Assembly (NCBI RefSeq): GCF_000429185.2
Contig: NZ_AUBJ02000001.1
Coordinates: 5,766,001-5,830,000, forward strand
Origin: Actinoalloteichus caeruleus DSM 43889
GTDB taxonomy: Bacteria > Actinomycetota > Actinomycetes > Mycobacteriales > Pseudonocardiaceae
Length of the DNA: 64,000 nt
Direction of reading: 5' to 3'
The notes under the pieces were generated by a model, which worked only from the letters and a program-made list of their open reading frames with translations, did no database searches and was not told the origin of the DNA. Position numbers and translations under genes: made by a program. This document shows positions 7,751 through 17,462 of the stretch, piece by piece. The stretch's first letter is position 1. Each line of letters opens with the position of its first letter.

Positions 7751-9340
7751 TCAGCGGTTGGTGTCGCCGAGCACCGGGGGAGCCACCATCCGCCCGTCCC
7801 CGAAGATGTCGTCGGTCTCCTGGAGGAACGAGGCACGGGTGTGCTCCTTGTCCTCGGCGTTCTGCCCGCCTCGGCCGCCGCCGGCACCCATGCCGCCGCC
7901 CATACCGCCACCCATGCCACCGGCACCCATACCGCCCATGCCCCGGGCGCCGCCCATACCCGCACCGGGACCGCCCGCGCCCGAGCTGCCACCAGGGCCG
8001 AAACCACCGCCGCCCCCGCTGCCGCCCGGTCCGAAGCCGCCGCCACCGGGGCCGAAACCTCCGGGGCGCATGCCACTACCCGGGCCGCCCCCACCTGGTC
8101 CACCGCCGAAGCCGCCGCCACCAGGAAGCCCACCGAGCGGGCCGGGGAGACCGCCGCCACCGGGGCCACCGCCACCCGGTAGCCCTCCGCCGGGGAACCC
8201 ACCCCCCGGGCCACCACCGCCCGGCAGGGGGGGCAGGTTGCCGCCGGGCAGGTTGCCGCCCGGGTAGTTCGGGTTGTTGGGCACCCAGTCGGGGCGGACG
8301 TTGCCCGGGCCGTCAGAGCCAGGGGGGTTGCCGCCGGGGTAGTTACCGCCGGGAAGGCCGCCGCCCCCGCCGCCGCCACCACCGCCGCCAGGAAGTCCAC
8401 CGCCGCCACCGGGCAGACCGCCCCCGCCGCCACCGCCACCGCCACCGGGAAGGCTTCCCCCGCCGCCGGGCAGGCCCCCGCCACCGCCGGGAAGGCCGCC
8501 ACCGCCGCCGGGCAGGCCCCCGCCGCCCGGACCGTCGCCCGGCCGGCCGTACCGGTCCAGGCTGCCCTCACCGACCGGGGTGCGGATGTTGGACCGGTCG
8601 ACCGTTCCGTCACCGTCCCCACCCGTGATGGAGGGCGGCGGAGCGAACGCGGGCATGCTGCTGTCCGTCGTCTGGAAAGTCGACTCCAGCGTGCCCATGA
8701 CCTGCACGGCCTCTTCGTGCGCGGCGACGGCGCGTTCGTAGGTCTCGACGGCCTCGTTGCCGATGGCGATCATCTCGAGCGGGTTGGCCGTGGTCAATAT
8801 CCGCCGTTGGAACTCGGCCCGGTCGTATTCGACCGGTTCCGGCATCCGTTGTCTCGCCTCGGACGCGGCGAAGGCCTGCTGTTCCACCTGCGCGGACGTG
8901 GCGTGGTACGCCTGGCTGCTCTCCCCGGTCCACTCGCCGAGGGAGGCGACGGCGGCGAAGGCCGCGTCGGCGGACTCGCCCTCCCAGTCGGCGCCGTTGT
9001 CGGCGAGTGACCTCAGCTCCTCGAAGTCCTCGACGAACTCGTTGCCGATGCTGTTCCAGGTCTCGCCGACAGCGTGGGTGTGCTCGGGCTCGTTGCCCTC
9101 GTCGACCCACTGCTTGAGCTCGGGGTGCCCCGACGAGGCGTAGTTGTGGCAGCTCGTGAGCATCGGGTCCCGGTGGTCCAGACCCTGGTTGAGCTTCTCG
9201 CCCCGATTCCTGATCAACTGGTTGTTTATCCAGGTCGAGGGCAGTTTCAAGACATCCCCGAAGGACTCCAGGGTCGGGCTTTCCTGTCTCTGGTACTCGG
9301 ACTGCGTGAAGTCTGGTTCCTGGGTTTCGGCGTCGGTCAT
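7751..9340 (-). CDS. PPE-like/type VII substrate-type protein with long glycine-rich region
   Basis: 529-residue protein with three parts. Residues about 1-215 are predicted alpha-helical with many Glu, Ala and Gln and include WNSIGNEF and WEGESADAAFAAV, features resembling PPE/WXG100-type helical bundles exported by ESX systems. Residues about 225-495 are glycine-rich with repeated GGGGLPG and GGPGGGG units. The last 30 residues return to an ordered, acidic sequence (ASFLQETDDIFGDGRMV). The ATG at 9340 has GGGGAG 7 bp upstream. No ESX secretion genes (EccC, EccD, MycP) or WXG100 partner are in the window, so the export route is unknown. A surface or secreted structural role is plausible, but the function is not established. 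Confidence 0.75.
   Translation of the reverse strand: MTDAETQEPDFTQSEYQRQESPTLESFGDVLKLPSTWINNQLIRNRGEKLNQGLDHRDPMLTSCHNYASSGHPELKQWVDEGNEPEHTHAVGETWNSIGNEFVEDFEELRSLADNGADWEGESADAAFAAVASLGEWTGESSQAYHATSAQVEQQAFAASEARQRMPEPVEYDRAEFQRRILTTANPLEMIAIGNEAVETYERAVAAHEEAVQVMGTLESTFQTTDSSMPAFAPPPSITGGDGDGTVDRSNIRTPVGEGSLDRYGRPGDGPGGGGLPGGGGGLPGGGGGLPGGGGSLPGGGGGGGGGGLPGGGGGLPGGGGGGGGGGGLPGGNYPGGNPPGSDGPGNVRPDWVPNNPNYPGGNLPGGNLPPLPGGGGPGGGFPGGGLPGGGGPGGGGLPGPLGGLPGGGGFGGGPGGGGPGSGMRPGGFGPGGGGFGPGGSGGGGGFGPGGSSGAGGPGAGMGGARGMGGMGAGGMGGGMGGGMGAGGGRGGQNAEDKEHTRASFLQETDDIFGDGRMVAPPVLGDTNR
8095..8545. repeat. Low-complexity glycine-codon repeat inside the PPE-like gene
   Basis: Imperfect tandem repeats of GGN/CCN triplets encode runs of 4-11 glycines separated by LPG. 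Units differ in length and are not evenly spaced. The tract is prone to slippage and to assembly error, so the glycine count may not be exact. Confidence 0.8.
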
Positions 9341-10418
9341 GGTGCTGCTCCCCGAAGTGCTGGCCGCAACAAGGAAATCACCGTTCCCCGACGAACCCGG
9401 ACCGGCTCTCCCCAGCTTGGTCCGGATGCCCGGAGGTCGTCGGCCCGTGCGCGGCGGCCGGGTGCGCATGGGCGGCGGGACGCCCCGCACCCGCTGACCG
9501 CCGACGTGGTGCCGGTCGCCCCCGTCGTCGGAGGAACGGTGGCCGTGATCGCGTGGTGGTCCTTGGTGCTGTCTGGTCGTGTGGACGTGCCGACCGGTCG
9601 CCCGCCGCCGGGGCGGATGGGACGCCGGTCTGGTTGGTGCGGGTGGGCCGTGCGGGAGGTGGTGCCGGATCCCGCCGGCCCAGGCTTCCTGGGCGGGTGA
9701 GCCGTGTTCGGGGGCGGAGTGCCCTCGCCGGAGGGGAGGGAGGCGCGGTCCGGCAGGCTCGGCTCGCTCGCCAGGAGGGCGCGCGGGGGCGCGGGCCGGC
9801 GCTCGGCCGTCACGGAGGTCCGTGCTCGCCGTGGAGCGGAGTCGCCGCCGCTCGACCCGACCTCGGGGGAACCGACGAGCGGGCACGCTCTCCGTGCGGG
9901 CGAGGACCACGGGGCCGGCGCTGACGGCCAGTGGATCGCCTCCCGCCGCGCGGTGGGCGCGTGCCGGCGACCCGGCGCCCGGACCGCGTGCTCGCGCGGG
10001 ACCAGCGAGGGCGAGCGCGCGGTCCGGCGGTCGACGGTGCCCACGGCGTCCGGTGACGCGACGAGGCGCTCCCCACCCTGTTCGGTCGCCATCCGCGGCC
10101 CTTCCGATGCTCGTCAGCCGGGCGGGGACGGTGCACACACCGCCGGCTGGTGATTCCCCTCTGTGAAGTTAGCAGGCGTGAGAAGGGTGTGAGGGGCACT
10201 TCGGGAACACCGTCGATCCGAATCGGACCCAGGCGCGAACTTCGTGTCCGCACACCGTTTCGTGGAGACCGCGCGCGCGGAGCGCGTCCAGGTTTCGCCT
10301 GGTCATCGACCTGGGCCGTGTGCCGTCCCCGCGCGGCGGACGGCCCAGGGAACCGGAGCGGTTCCCGGGGCCGTCGAGGTCTGGCGTCAAGGGCGGGCGG
10401 CGGTCACCCTGGGCGAGA
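9341..10418. other. Long intergenic stretch without a supported gene
   Basis: About 1.08 kb between the PPE-like gene and the glycosidase gene. A minus-strand open frame (9337-10092) starts with an ATG behind GGAAGGG and overlaps the next gene by ATGA, but its translation is Arg/Pro/Ser-rich and GC bias at third positions is lost toward its 3' end; it is not called. The less GC-rich DNA around 9361-9400 is the likely promoter region for the PPE-like gene. Confidence 0.45.
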
Positions 10419-13400
10419 TCAGCGCACGGTCACCCGCACCCGCTCCGTCACCCCGTTCACCGCCAGTTCGAGGGACGCCGTCCCCGCCCGAAGCCCCCGG
10501 ACCTGACCGGTGGCCGGGTCGAAGGAGGCCACGTGTTCCGGGCCGGGCTCGGAGGTCGAGGCGCCAGCGACGTGCAGTCCGTCCGAGCCGGACCACGACC
10601 CGGCCACCGGGTAGGCCACCGGGACGGTCCGGCCGTCCTGGTGGACCTCGGCCACCACCTCGCCGGTCCCGCCGATCGCCAGCTCGTCCGGGACCTCGAC
10701 CGACAGCCCGTCCACGTGCGGACGCATCTCGACGCGCATCGGCAGCTCCTCCCGGCTCGGGTCCAGGTGCAGCAGGCTCCACCCCGTGAAGCCGCCCGAC
10801 TCGGGCCGCGCCGACGGGCCCTTGCCGGCGTTGCCGTTGATCCAGTAGGGCACGCCATCCACCCGCGAGGCGTGGAACAGTCCCGCGTGGGCGGTGATGA
10901 CGGCGGCGGGTTTGCCGGACTCCAGTTCGAACTCCGTCAGCCACCCGGCGATGAGGTCGGCCTCCCTGGAGTCGGCGAGCCGCGAGTTCGCCGCGGGCCC
11001 CGGGTCGACGGTCGGGTGGTGCATCGCCACGAGGACCCCGTCCACGTCCGGGTCGGACACCGCCGAGTCCAGGGCGTCCCGCAGCATCTCCACCTGGTCG
11101 AACCCGCCACCGCGCAGCGTGCCGTACGCGCTGTTCAGCAACACCATCCGAATTCCCCCGTGGTCGGCGACCTGGAAGGGAGCGCCGAACGCGGCCTGGA
11201 ACTCGCTGATGTCACCCGGGCCGGAGATCTCGTGGTTGCCGGGCACGTAGTACCAGGGCACGGAGTCGCCCAACTCCTCGTCGAGGATCCGGCGGGCCAC
11301 CGCGAAGTCCTCGGCGAACCCCCGGTCCACCAGGTCGCCGTTGATCAACACCACATCCGGCTCGGACGCCAACGCCTCGCGGAAGGACCTCCTCGCCTGC
11401 CTGGCCGCCTCGCCGTCCGGGGAGTCGGCGGTGAACTGGGCGTCGCTGACCACGGCCACCCGCAGGCCTCCCGCCGGCCCCCGCGGGGCCGCGCCCAGCA
11501 CCGAGGGGTCCCGGGGAGCACCGGGTGGCGGTACCTCGGCGACGGGGGAGACAGCGGCGGTGAGGTCGTCGAAGACCACCCTGCCCTCGTACTGGCTGTT
11601 CCCGTCGGTCTCGGCGAGGTAGACGCGGTGCACCCGCAGCGGACCGGCCAGTCCTCCCGGCACGGTCGCCTCCACGTAGCGCCAGCCCGTCCAGTCCACG
11701 GCGGCGGCGAGGTCCAGGATCGTGGCCACCCCACCGTTGTCCCGGAGGTCCAGCCTCGGCCACGCCCCGCGCCCGTCCCCGTTGATCCACACCCCGATCC
11801 GCTGGGTGCCCGCCGGCAGTGCGAGGTCACCCCGGGCGGCGACGTAGGCGGCCCTGGTCGCCGTGGTGCCGGTGAACCCGTAGTCCAGGGCGATCCCGGT
11901 GCCGCCGTCGCGGCCGGGAGCCGAGGAGATCGCCGAGTCGACGACGGCGGGGAAGCCGGTGGCCTGCCAGGCGGCGAGGTCGTCCATGCTGGACAGCACG
12001 TGGTCCTCGGTCCCGACCGACACCCCGACGGCGGCGCGCAGTCCGCCGACGGTCGCCTCGACCACGGTCGATCCGCTGGGCACCAGGGCGGTGACGGCGA
12101 AACCGTCCTCGTGCGGGGTGATCCGCACGACGTCCCGGTCGTAGTCCAGCGACACGTCGGCCGGTTCGACCCACGTGCCGAACCCGTCGCCGTCGTACCC
12201 GAGGACCGTGAAGTGCCCGACGGCGCCGTCACCGGCGAGGGCGACCTGACCGACGTCGGTACCCAACCGGACCGGGGTGCCCAACACCCTCAGTTCCACC
12301 TCCGAGCGAGTGCCGTCCCGGCCGGCCGCGACGGTGACCGTTCGGGGGCCGTCGACACCCGGCGCGCCCGGACGGGCCCGGAACACACCGCGACCGACCT
12401 GACCGAGCCGTTGCGGGGTGACCGACCACCTCGGGGTGGCGGCGACGGCCGCGCCGGTCTCGTCGTGGCCGTGGGCCACGAGCCGGCGGCCGAGCCCGCC
12501 GAGGACCCGCTCCGAGTCGGCACCGGTGACGGCGGGTTCCACGCGGTAGCCGGTCAGTTCGCCGCTGCCCTCCGGCGTCACCAGACCCAGCCCGTTGGGC
12601 ACCGTCCGCTCGCCGCCGTCCGACGGCGAGTTGCGGACACTGGGTTCGGCGTCGCCCACGGGGCGGGCCAGCATCGTGGAGGAACCGCCGCCGTCGAGGT
12701 TGAGGGCGTGGTGCGCTCCCAGCGACCGCAGGTAGTGGCCCAGCTCCCGCTCCGTCATCCCCCGGCTGCTCGCCTGCCGTCCGTCGATGGTGACCAGCCA
12801 GAAGCGCTCGCCGTCCTCCGAGAAGCCCACCGCCGTCCTCGGGTGCAGGGCCACGTCGTCGACCGGCAGGACCGCACCGTCCCTGACCAGGACCCGGTTC
12901 CCGCCGACGGCGACGGCGATGTCCTCGACGTCCGAGCGCACGTCGACGTCCAGTCCCACCGCGTCCCCGACCGACAGCGCGCCGAGGAGGTCCGCCCCGC
13001 CGTCACGGCCGAGGAGGAACTGGCTCCCGTCGGCCACCGGCCCGGCGGATGGCGCCTCCCGGACCGCGACCACTCGTCCGTCCCGGACCTCCACCTCCGA
13101 GACGCGGTCGGCGCCGACGACGGCCGTCGTCCGGTCGGACTCCCCCCACAGCGGGGTGAACACGCCGATGCCGCCGTCGGCCACGACCGGCGAGTTGAAG
13201 TTGCTCGCCGGGACGGACTCCCCACCGGGAAGGGTCACCGAGGCCTCCAGGAAGACCTCCGTGAGGGAGGCCAGGCCCTCCTCGGTGAAGGTGGCGGTCA
13301 GGTTGCGACCGTCGGCCGGGGCGTGCCGCAACGTGCCGTCGTCGATGCCCACCCCGAGAGGAGCGCCGGTGGCGTTGATGTCGAAGAAGTCGGCGTTGAC

Positions 13401-13810
13401 CCCGGCGACCGCTCCGGCCGAGGCCACCTGCTCCGAGAGCGGCGCGCGGTCGGACACCGAGCCGGGGTGGAGGTAGGTGGGACGCAGCCCGGTCCCGCTC
13501 AGGTCGGCGGTGAGCACGTCGCCCTCCACCCAGCCGTTCGGGTCGAAACGGGCGAACTCGGTCAACTCGAGTCCCGGGGCGACGGCGGTCGTGCTGCTGC
13601 TGACCGTGAAACCGAGGTCCGCCGCGCTCCCGCCCGGGGCCGCCCACAGGTCGGGTTCGATCCGCGAGGACGCCGCGGGACCGTCCTCGGGGAGTGCCGC
13701 CCCGGCGGGGGCCCCGGATCGGGGGCGGCGGTGGCGGTCGGTAGCGCGGCCAGGGGCAGCGTCACCAGTGCGGCGCAGAGCAGTGTCCTGACACCCCGTG
13801 GCGTCACCAT
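10419..13810 (-). CDS. Secreted phosphodiester glycosidase (NAGPA-like) fused to calcineurin-like phosphoesterase; one-base frameshift near 13710
   Basis: Large exported enzyme, about 1130 residues if the frame is restored. Part 1 (about 60-400) is a phosphodiester glycosidase/NAGPA domain: GVNADFFDI and LGAHHALNLDGGGSSTML are its signatures; such enzymes cut sugar-phosphodiester links. A beta-rich middle follows. Part 2 (about 790-1040) resembles metallophosphatases with GDLVDRG, PGNHE and MHHP, but the first motif reads SDAQ instead of DxH and the last AHAGLFH instead of GHxH. The ATG at 13810 has GGAGG 4 bp upstream and encodes a clear signal peptide ending near ATAA; yet this frame and the domain frame differ. 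One extra base within the G/C homopolymers at 13707-13715 would join them. It is either a real inactivating deletion or a base-call error. Confidence 0.82.
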
Positions 13811-14065
13811 CGGACCTCCAGTCGGAAGGACTGTGCTGATCGGGACGGGACGATTGCAGCCAACCGGCGGAGCCAGCCGATGACGGGTGCCTGGCCGGGG
13901 GGGGGTGAACGGGGGCGAACGGCGCGGGCCCACCCGTGCCGACCGCGCCGCGGACCGTCGCGCCCGGTCCACCGTCCCTCGTGGACCGGCACGCGCACCG
14001 GCGGCCGCGACCGCCGTCGTACCGGTGGGGACCCGGCCGACGGCGGCGGAAGGGGCGGCGCCCGG

Positions 14066-14596
14066 TCAGCGGGAACCGAGCTCGGCGAGCCGTGCCTGGA
14101 CCGAGGGCTCGTGCAGGGCCCGCTCGATCGCCTCGGCGGTGGTGGTGCCCGAACCACCGAAGGCCCGGACTGCCCAGTAGTAGACGTCCGCCGTGCGGCG
14201 GCACACGGCGGAGGAGCACACGGAGTACATGTCGTCACGGAACCGGTCGTCGATGGCCTTCCTGTTGGCCGAGGTGAACCGGTTCTGGAGTTTGTAGTTG
14301 CGGTAGCCGAAATCGTGCCGGTGGCAGGAGTTCAGGAACTCGTACCCGAAAGGCTCGTCGGGGGAGTACGAACAACCGTCCGACGACCAGTCGAGCTGGG
14401 GCGCGTGCGGGCGCTGCGACCGGAGTTGGACGAACAAGGGCAGGCTCTGGGTGAACAGGTAGTCGTCGGTCACCTGTCGCAGTTCGGCCGGCGGGAGGGA
14501 GGCGTGGGCGACTCCCCCTCCCACCAGCAACGCCATCGTCGCGAGAACGGAGGCGATGAGCGTTCGCAGGGCACGGCGCGGGGATCTGGAGGACAT
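14066..14596 (-). CDS. Secreted prokaryotic phospholipase A2
   Basis: Small exported lipase that hydrolyses the sn-2 ester of phospholipids, usually calcium-dependent. The 176-residue precursor has a positively charged start, a hydrophobic core (ASVLATMALLVGGGVA) and a probable signal-peptidase site after AHA (about residue 32). The mature part contains DGCSYSPDEPFGYEF and CHRHDFGYRN, matching the Streptomyces-type PLA2 signature with the His94-Asp95 catalytic pair and paired cysteines (75, 91, two more near the C-terminus in CSSAVC). The ATG at 14596 has AGGAGA 4 bp upstream. It lies on the same strand as the secreted glycosidase gene, about 255 bp before it, so co-transcription is possible but unproven. 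Confidence 0.93.
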   Translation of the reverse strand: MSSRSPRRALRTLIASVLATMALLVGGGVAHASLPPAELRQVTDDYLFTQSLPLFVQLRSQRPHAPQLDWSSDGCSYSPDEPFGYEFLNSCHRHDFGYRNYKLQNRFTSANRKAIDDRFRDDMYSVCSSAVCRRTADVYYWAVRAFGGSGTTTAEAIERALHEPSVQARLAELGSR

Positions 14597-15323
14597 GCGA
14601 TCTCCTGGGCGGGGAAGGCGACCGCGACGGGCCTGGCCCCCCGGGGAACGCGGGAACCGGATGCCGGCGGGTCGCTGGGATGTCGAAGTGATCACAATTC
14701 TTAGCCGACCGATTCCCCGCGCGGAACCGTCATGCGATGTGGCTCCGATAAACATTGGGTGTTCGTTTGATAACTCCGGGTGGTGGGGGTCCTGGGGCGG
14801 TTTCCCGGGTGTGGGCAGGGGTTCCCGAACCGGGGATCAGGGGTTCGCCCGCGGCGTGCGCCGCCCACGAGGCCCGGGGTCCTCGACCGACGTGCTCGTG
14901 GTCCACGGTGGATGGTCGGCACGGGGCACTGGCGGAGTCCGATGAGGGCGCTCGCGAATGGCGGCGGCCCGAAGCGGCGCCACGCCGCCGACCCCGTCAC
15001 CACACCGGGCACGGGCTCGCGCCGCCTTCCCCGAGGGCCTCGCCGCACCGGATGTGGCCGCCCACCGGAGCGGGAGCGGGCTCCGAGGCACCCGCACCGC
15101 CGGCGCCGTGGCCAGGTGGGGGAGGCGGCAGCCGGAACCGCCGCCGCGCGTCCCGTCCGGACCGGGCTCCGCCCTGGCGGGCCGTCAACCCGACGGGACG
15201 GTGCCGCCGCGGGTGGGCCGGCGTCGCGGGATCCACCCGGTCGGGCGGGTCCCGTCGGGTCAGGACCGGACCAGGCCGGGGCCAGGCGCGGCTCCCACGG
15301 GTCAGACGCGGGTCAGACGCGGG
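14597..15323. other. Intergenic region without recognisable gene
   Basis: About 730 bp. Overlapping frames on both strands yield only Arg/Pro/Gly-rich noise, and no tRNA or IS end was recognised. The less GC-rich patch at 14690-14775 lies upstream of the phospholipase gene on its strand and is the likely site of its promoter. Confidence 0.5.
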
Positions 15324-15327
15324 TCAG
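15299..15327. repeat. Short tandem repeat GGGTCAGACGC at the end of argA
   Basis: Two exact 11-bp units (15299-15309, 15310-15320) and a partial third that runs into the argA stop codon. Function unknown, probably slippage-derived. Confidence 0.6.
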
Positions 15328-15896
15328 GTGGGGGTCACACGCGGACCGGGCGACGTGGGCCCCGGGCGCTCCTGCTCCTCGGCGGGCAGTTCGAGCAGCA
15401 TCCGGCTGTTCCCCAGGGTGTTGGGTTTGACGTAGGGCAGGTCGAGGAACTCCGCGACCCCCTCGTCCACCGAGTGCCGCATCTCCTCGTACACCTCGGC
15501 GGACACCGGCGTGCCGGAGATCTCGCGGAAGCCCAGCCGCGCGAAGAACGCGGTCTCGAAGGTCAACACGAAGATCCGCCGCAGGCCGAGCTCGATCGCG
15601 ACCTCCACCAGCCTGCTCACCACCGCTCGGCCCACACCCCGCCCGGCGGCCTCGGGGGCCACCGCGACGGTCCTGATCTCGGCGAGGTCCTCCCAGAGGA
15701 CGTGCAGCGCGCCGCATCCGACGATGTCGCCGCCGGTCTCGGCCACCCAGAACTCCTGCACCCCCTCGTAGAGGGCGACGAGCTCCTTCGCCAGCAGCAC
15801 CTTGCCCGCATAGGCGTCGACCAGTCGTTTGACGGCTCGCACGTCACCCACCCGGGCACGCCGGACCACCAGTGGTTCGTCCTCGGCTACCTGCAC
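15324..15896 (-). CDS. argA: Amino-acid N-acetyltransferase (N-acetylglutamate synthase, ArgA type)
   Basis: Cytoplasmic GNAT enzyme that acetylates glutamate (or glutamine) with acetyl-CoA, the first step of arginine synthesis. The 190-residue protein closely follows the mycobacterial stand-alone ArgA (Rv2747) as remembered: VVRRARVGDV, LVDAYAGKVLL, LYEGVQEFWVAE, VVGCGALHVLWEDLAEIRTVAV-type blocks and the end YVKPNTLGNSRMLLEL are conserved. The acetyl-CoA loop is AGRGVGRAVV. The start is taken as GTG 15896, because the -10 box TAGGCT (15905-15910) overlaps the alternative TTG at 15905, which therefore could not lie in the transcript. It is divergent from rimO and near ftsK and pgsA, as in Mycobacterium. 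Confidence 0.94.
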   Translation of the reverse strand: MQVAEDEPLVVRRARVGDVRAVKRLVDAYAGKVLLAKELVALYEGVQEFWVAETGGDIVGCGALHVLWEDLAEIRTVAVAPEAAGRGVGRAVVSRLVEVAIELGLRRIFVLTFETAFFARLGFREISGTPVSAEVYEEMRHSVDEGVAEFLDLPYVKPNTLGNSRMLLELPAEEQERPGPTSPGPRVTPT

Positions 15897-15904
15897 GTTC
15901 AGCA

Positions 15905-15910
15905 AGCCTA
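15905..15910 (-). promoter_or_regulatory. -10 element for argA
   Basis: TAGGCT on the minus strand, 8 bp before the GTG at 15896. The spacing implies a leaderless or nearly leaderless mRNA and decides the start codon of argA. Confidence 0.5.
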
Positions 15911-16004
15911 TCCGCCTGGTTCACCACCCGTGCGGTGGTGACCGGCCCCGAGCCGTCCGGCACCTGGCGGCCCTCGCCCCACCGGACGGGTGGACGGGCC
16001 CCGT

Positions 16005-16010
16005 TACCCT
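16005..16010 (+). promoter_or_regulatory. -10 element for rimO operon
   Basis: TACCCT is 6 bp before the GTG at 16017 with no ribosome binding site between, again the leaderless arrangement. It faces away from the argA box about 95 bp to the left. Confidence 0.5.
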
Positions 16011-16016
16011 GACCTC

Positions 16017-17462
16017 GTGCCAACCCCCGAACCACCCCGCCGCGTCGCCGTCGTCACCCTGGGCTGCTCCCGCAACGAGGTCGACTCCGAGGAGTTGGCC
16101 GGCCGCCTCAGCGGTGCGGGCTGGGAGCTCGTCGACACCGACGCCAGCGGGGAGGACACCCCCTCCGTCGTGCTGGTCAACACCTGCGGCTTCATCGAGT
16201 CCGCCAAGAAGGATTCGGTGGACACCCTGCTCGCCGCGGCCGACACCGGAGCCAAGGTGGTCGCGGTGGGGTGCATGGCCGAGCGGTACGGCAAGGAACT
16301 CGCCGACAGCCTCCCCGAGGCTGACGCCGTCCTCGGCTTCGACCACTACCCGGACATGGCCAACCGGCTCGACGAGGTGCTGGCCGGGAACGCGGTGGCC
16401 TCCCACACCCCGGGTGACCGCCGTCGCCTGCTGCCGATCTCGCCGGTCGAGCGCCCCTCCGCCCTGGCCGGCTCGGCCGAGCAGGTGGCCGTTCCCGGCC
16501 ACGCCTGGGGGCCGAGGGTGCCGCGCCGCCGCCTCGACAAGTCCCCGGTCGCCCCGCTGAAGCTCGCCTCCGGCTGCGACCGGCGGTGCTCCTTCTGCGC
16601 GATCCCGAGCTTCCGGGGCTCCTTCGTCTCCCGCCCCACCGACGACGTGGTGGCCGAGGCCGAGTGGTTGGCCGTGTCAGGGGTGCGGGAACTCTTCCTG
16701 GTCAGTGAGAACTCGACCTCCTACGGCAAGGACCTCGGGGACCTGCGGGCGTTGGAGAAGCTGCTCCCCCGCCTGGCCGAGGTCCCGGGGATCGACCGGG
16801 TGCGCGTCTCCTACCTCCAGCCCGCGGAGACCCGGCCGGGTCTGGTGAGCGCCATCGCCACCACACCGGGGGTGGCCTCGTACTTCGACCTCTCCTTCCA
16901 GCACTCCAGCGAGTCGGTGCTGCGCCGCATGCGCCGGTTCGGGTCGACCGAGTCCTTCCTGGGCCTCGTCGAGAGCGTCAGGGCGCTGTCCCCGACCGCC
17001 GGTCTGCGGACGAACGTCATCCTGGGGTTCCCGGGCGAGACCGAGGACGACGTGGCGGAGCTGGAGCGGTTCCTCACTGCGGCCCGCCTGGACGTCGTCG
17101 GTGTCTTCGGCTACTCGGACGAGGAGAACACCGAGGCGGCGGGATTCCCCGACAAACTGGACCCGGACCTGATCTCCGAGCGGGTGACGCGCGTCTCCGC
17201 CCTCGTGGAGGAGCTGACCGCCCAACGCGCCGCCGAACGGGTCGGTGAGGAGGTCACGGTGCTGGTCGAGCGGACCGCCGACGAGGAGGGCGACTGCACC
17301 GGTCGGGCGGAGCACCAGGGGCCCGAAGTCGACGGGGAGTGCGTTCTCACCGATGCTGAGGGAATCGAGGTGGGCCAGTTCGTGCGGGCCACGGTGGTCG
17401 ATTCCGAGGGCGTCGACCTCATCGTGCGGCCGCAGGAAGTCCTGACGAGGGGATACCCGTGA
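16017..17462 (+). CDS. rimO: Ribosomal protein uS12 (aspartate) methylthiotransferase RimO
   Basis: Radical-SAM enzyme that adds a methylthio group to a conserved aspartate of ribosomal protein S12. 481 residues in the expected order: N-terminal UPF0004/MTTase domain starting at [18 protein letters not shown] with its cluster cysteines (TLGC, NTCGF, VGCMAE), radical-SAM core with the CxxxCxxC triad at Cys187, Cys191 and Cys194 (CDRRCSFC), and a C-terminal TRAM domain ([13 protein letters not shown]). The GTG at 16017 puts the first motif about 10 residues in, as in homologues, and matches the -10 spacing. The stop overlaps the pgsA GTG by 4 bp, so translation is probably coupled. Confidence 0.96.
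   Translation: MPTPEPPRRVAVVTLGCSRNEVDSEELAGRLSGAGWELVDTDASGEDTPSVVLVNTCGFIESAKKDSVDTLLAAADTGAKVVAVGCMAERYGKELADSLPEADAVLGFDHYPDMANRLDEVLAGNAVASHTPGDRRRLLPISPVERPSALAGSAEQVAVPGHAWGPRVPRRRLDKSPVAPLKLASGCDRRCSFCAIPSFRGSFVSRPTDDVVAEAEWLAVSGVRELFLVSENSTSYGKDLGDLRALEKLLPRLAEVPGIDRVRVSYLQPAETRPGLVSAIATTPGVASYFDLSFQHSSESVLRRMRRFGSTESFLGLVESVRALSPTAGLRTNVILGFPGETEDDVAELERFLTAARLDVVGVFGYSDEENTEAAGFPDKLDPDLISERVTRVSALVEELTAQRAAERVGEEVTVLVERTADEEGDCTGRAEHQGPEVDGECVLTDAEGIEVGQFVRATVVDSEGVDLIVRPQEVLTRGYP

Noticed and set aside
8095-8545. Regularly repeated GC-rich tract considered as a CRISPR array
   Set aside because: Repeats are triplet-based glycine codons with no constant repeat/spacer length and lie in a coding frame.
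9337-10092. 251-codon minus-strand ORF with a ribosome site and ATGA overlap with the PPE-like gene
   Set aside because: Sequence is Arg/Pro/Ser-rich, lacks any motif, and loses third-position GC bias toward its end; the overlap is probably chance.
10320-13883. 1187-codon plus-strand ORF
   Set aside because: Antisense shadow of the glycosidase gene; amino-acid composition is Arg/Gly/His-rich and there are no domains.
14755-15435. 226-codon plus-strand ORF between the phospholipase and argA
   Set aside because: Arg/Pro/Gly noise that overlaps the antisense of argA; no motif.
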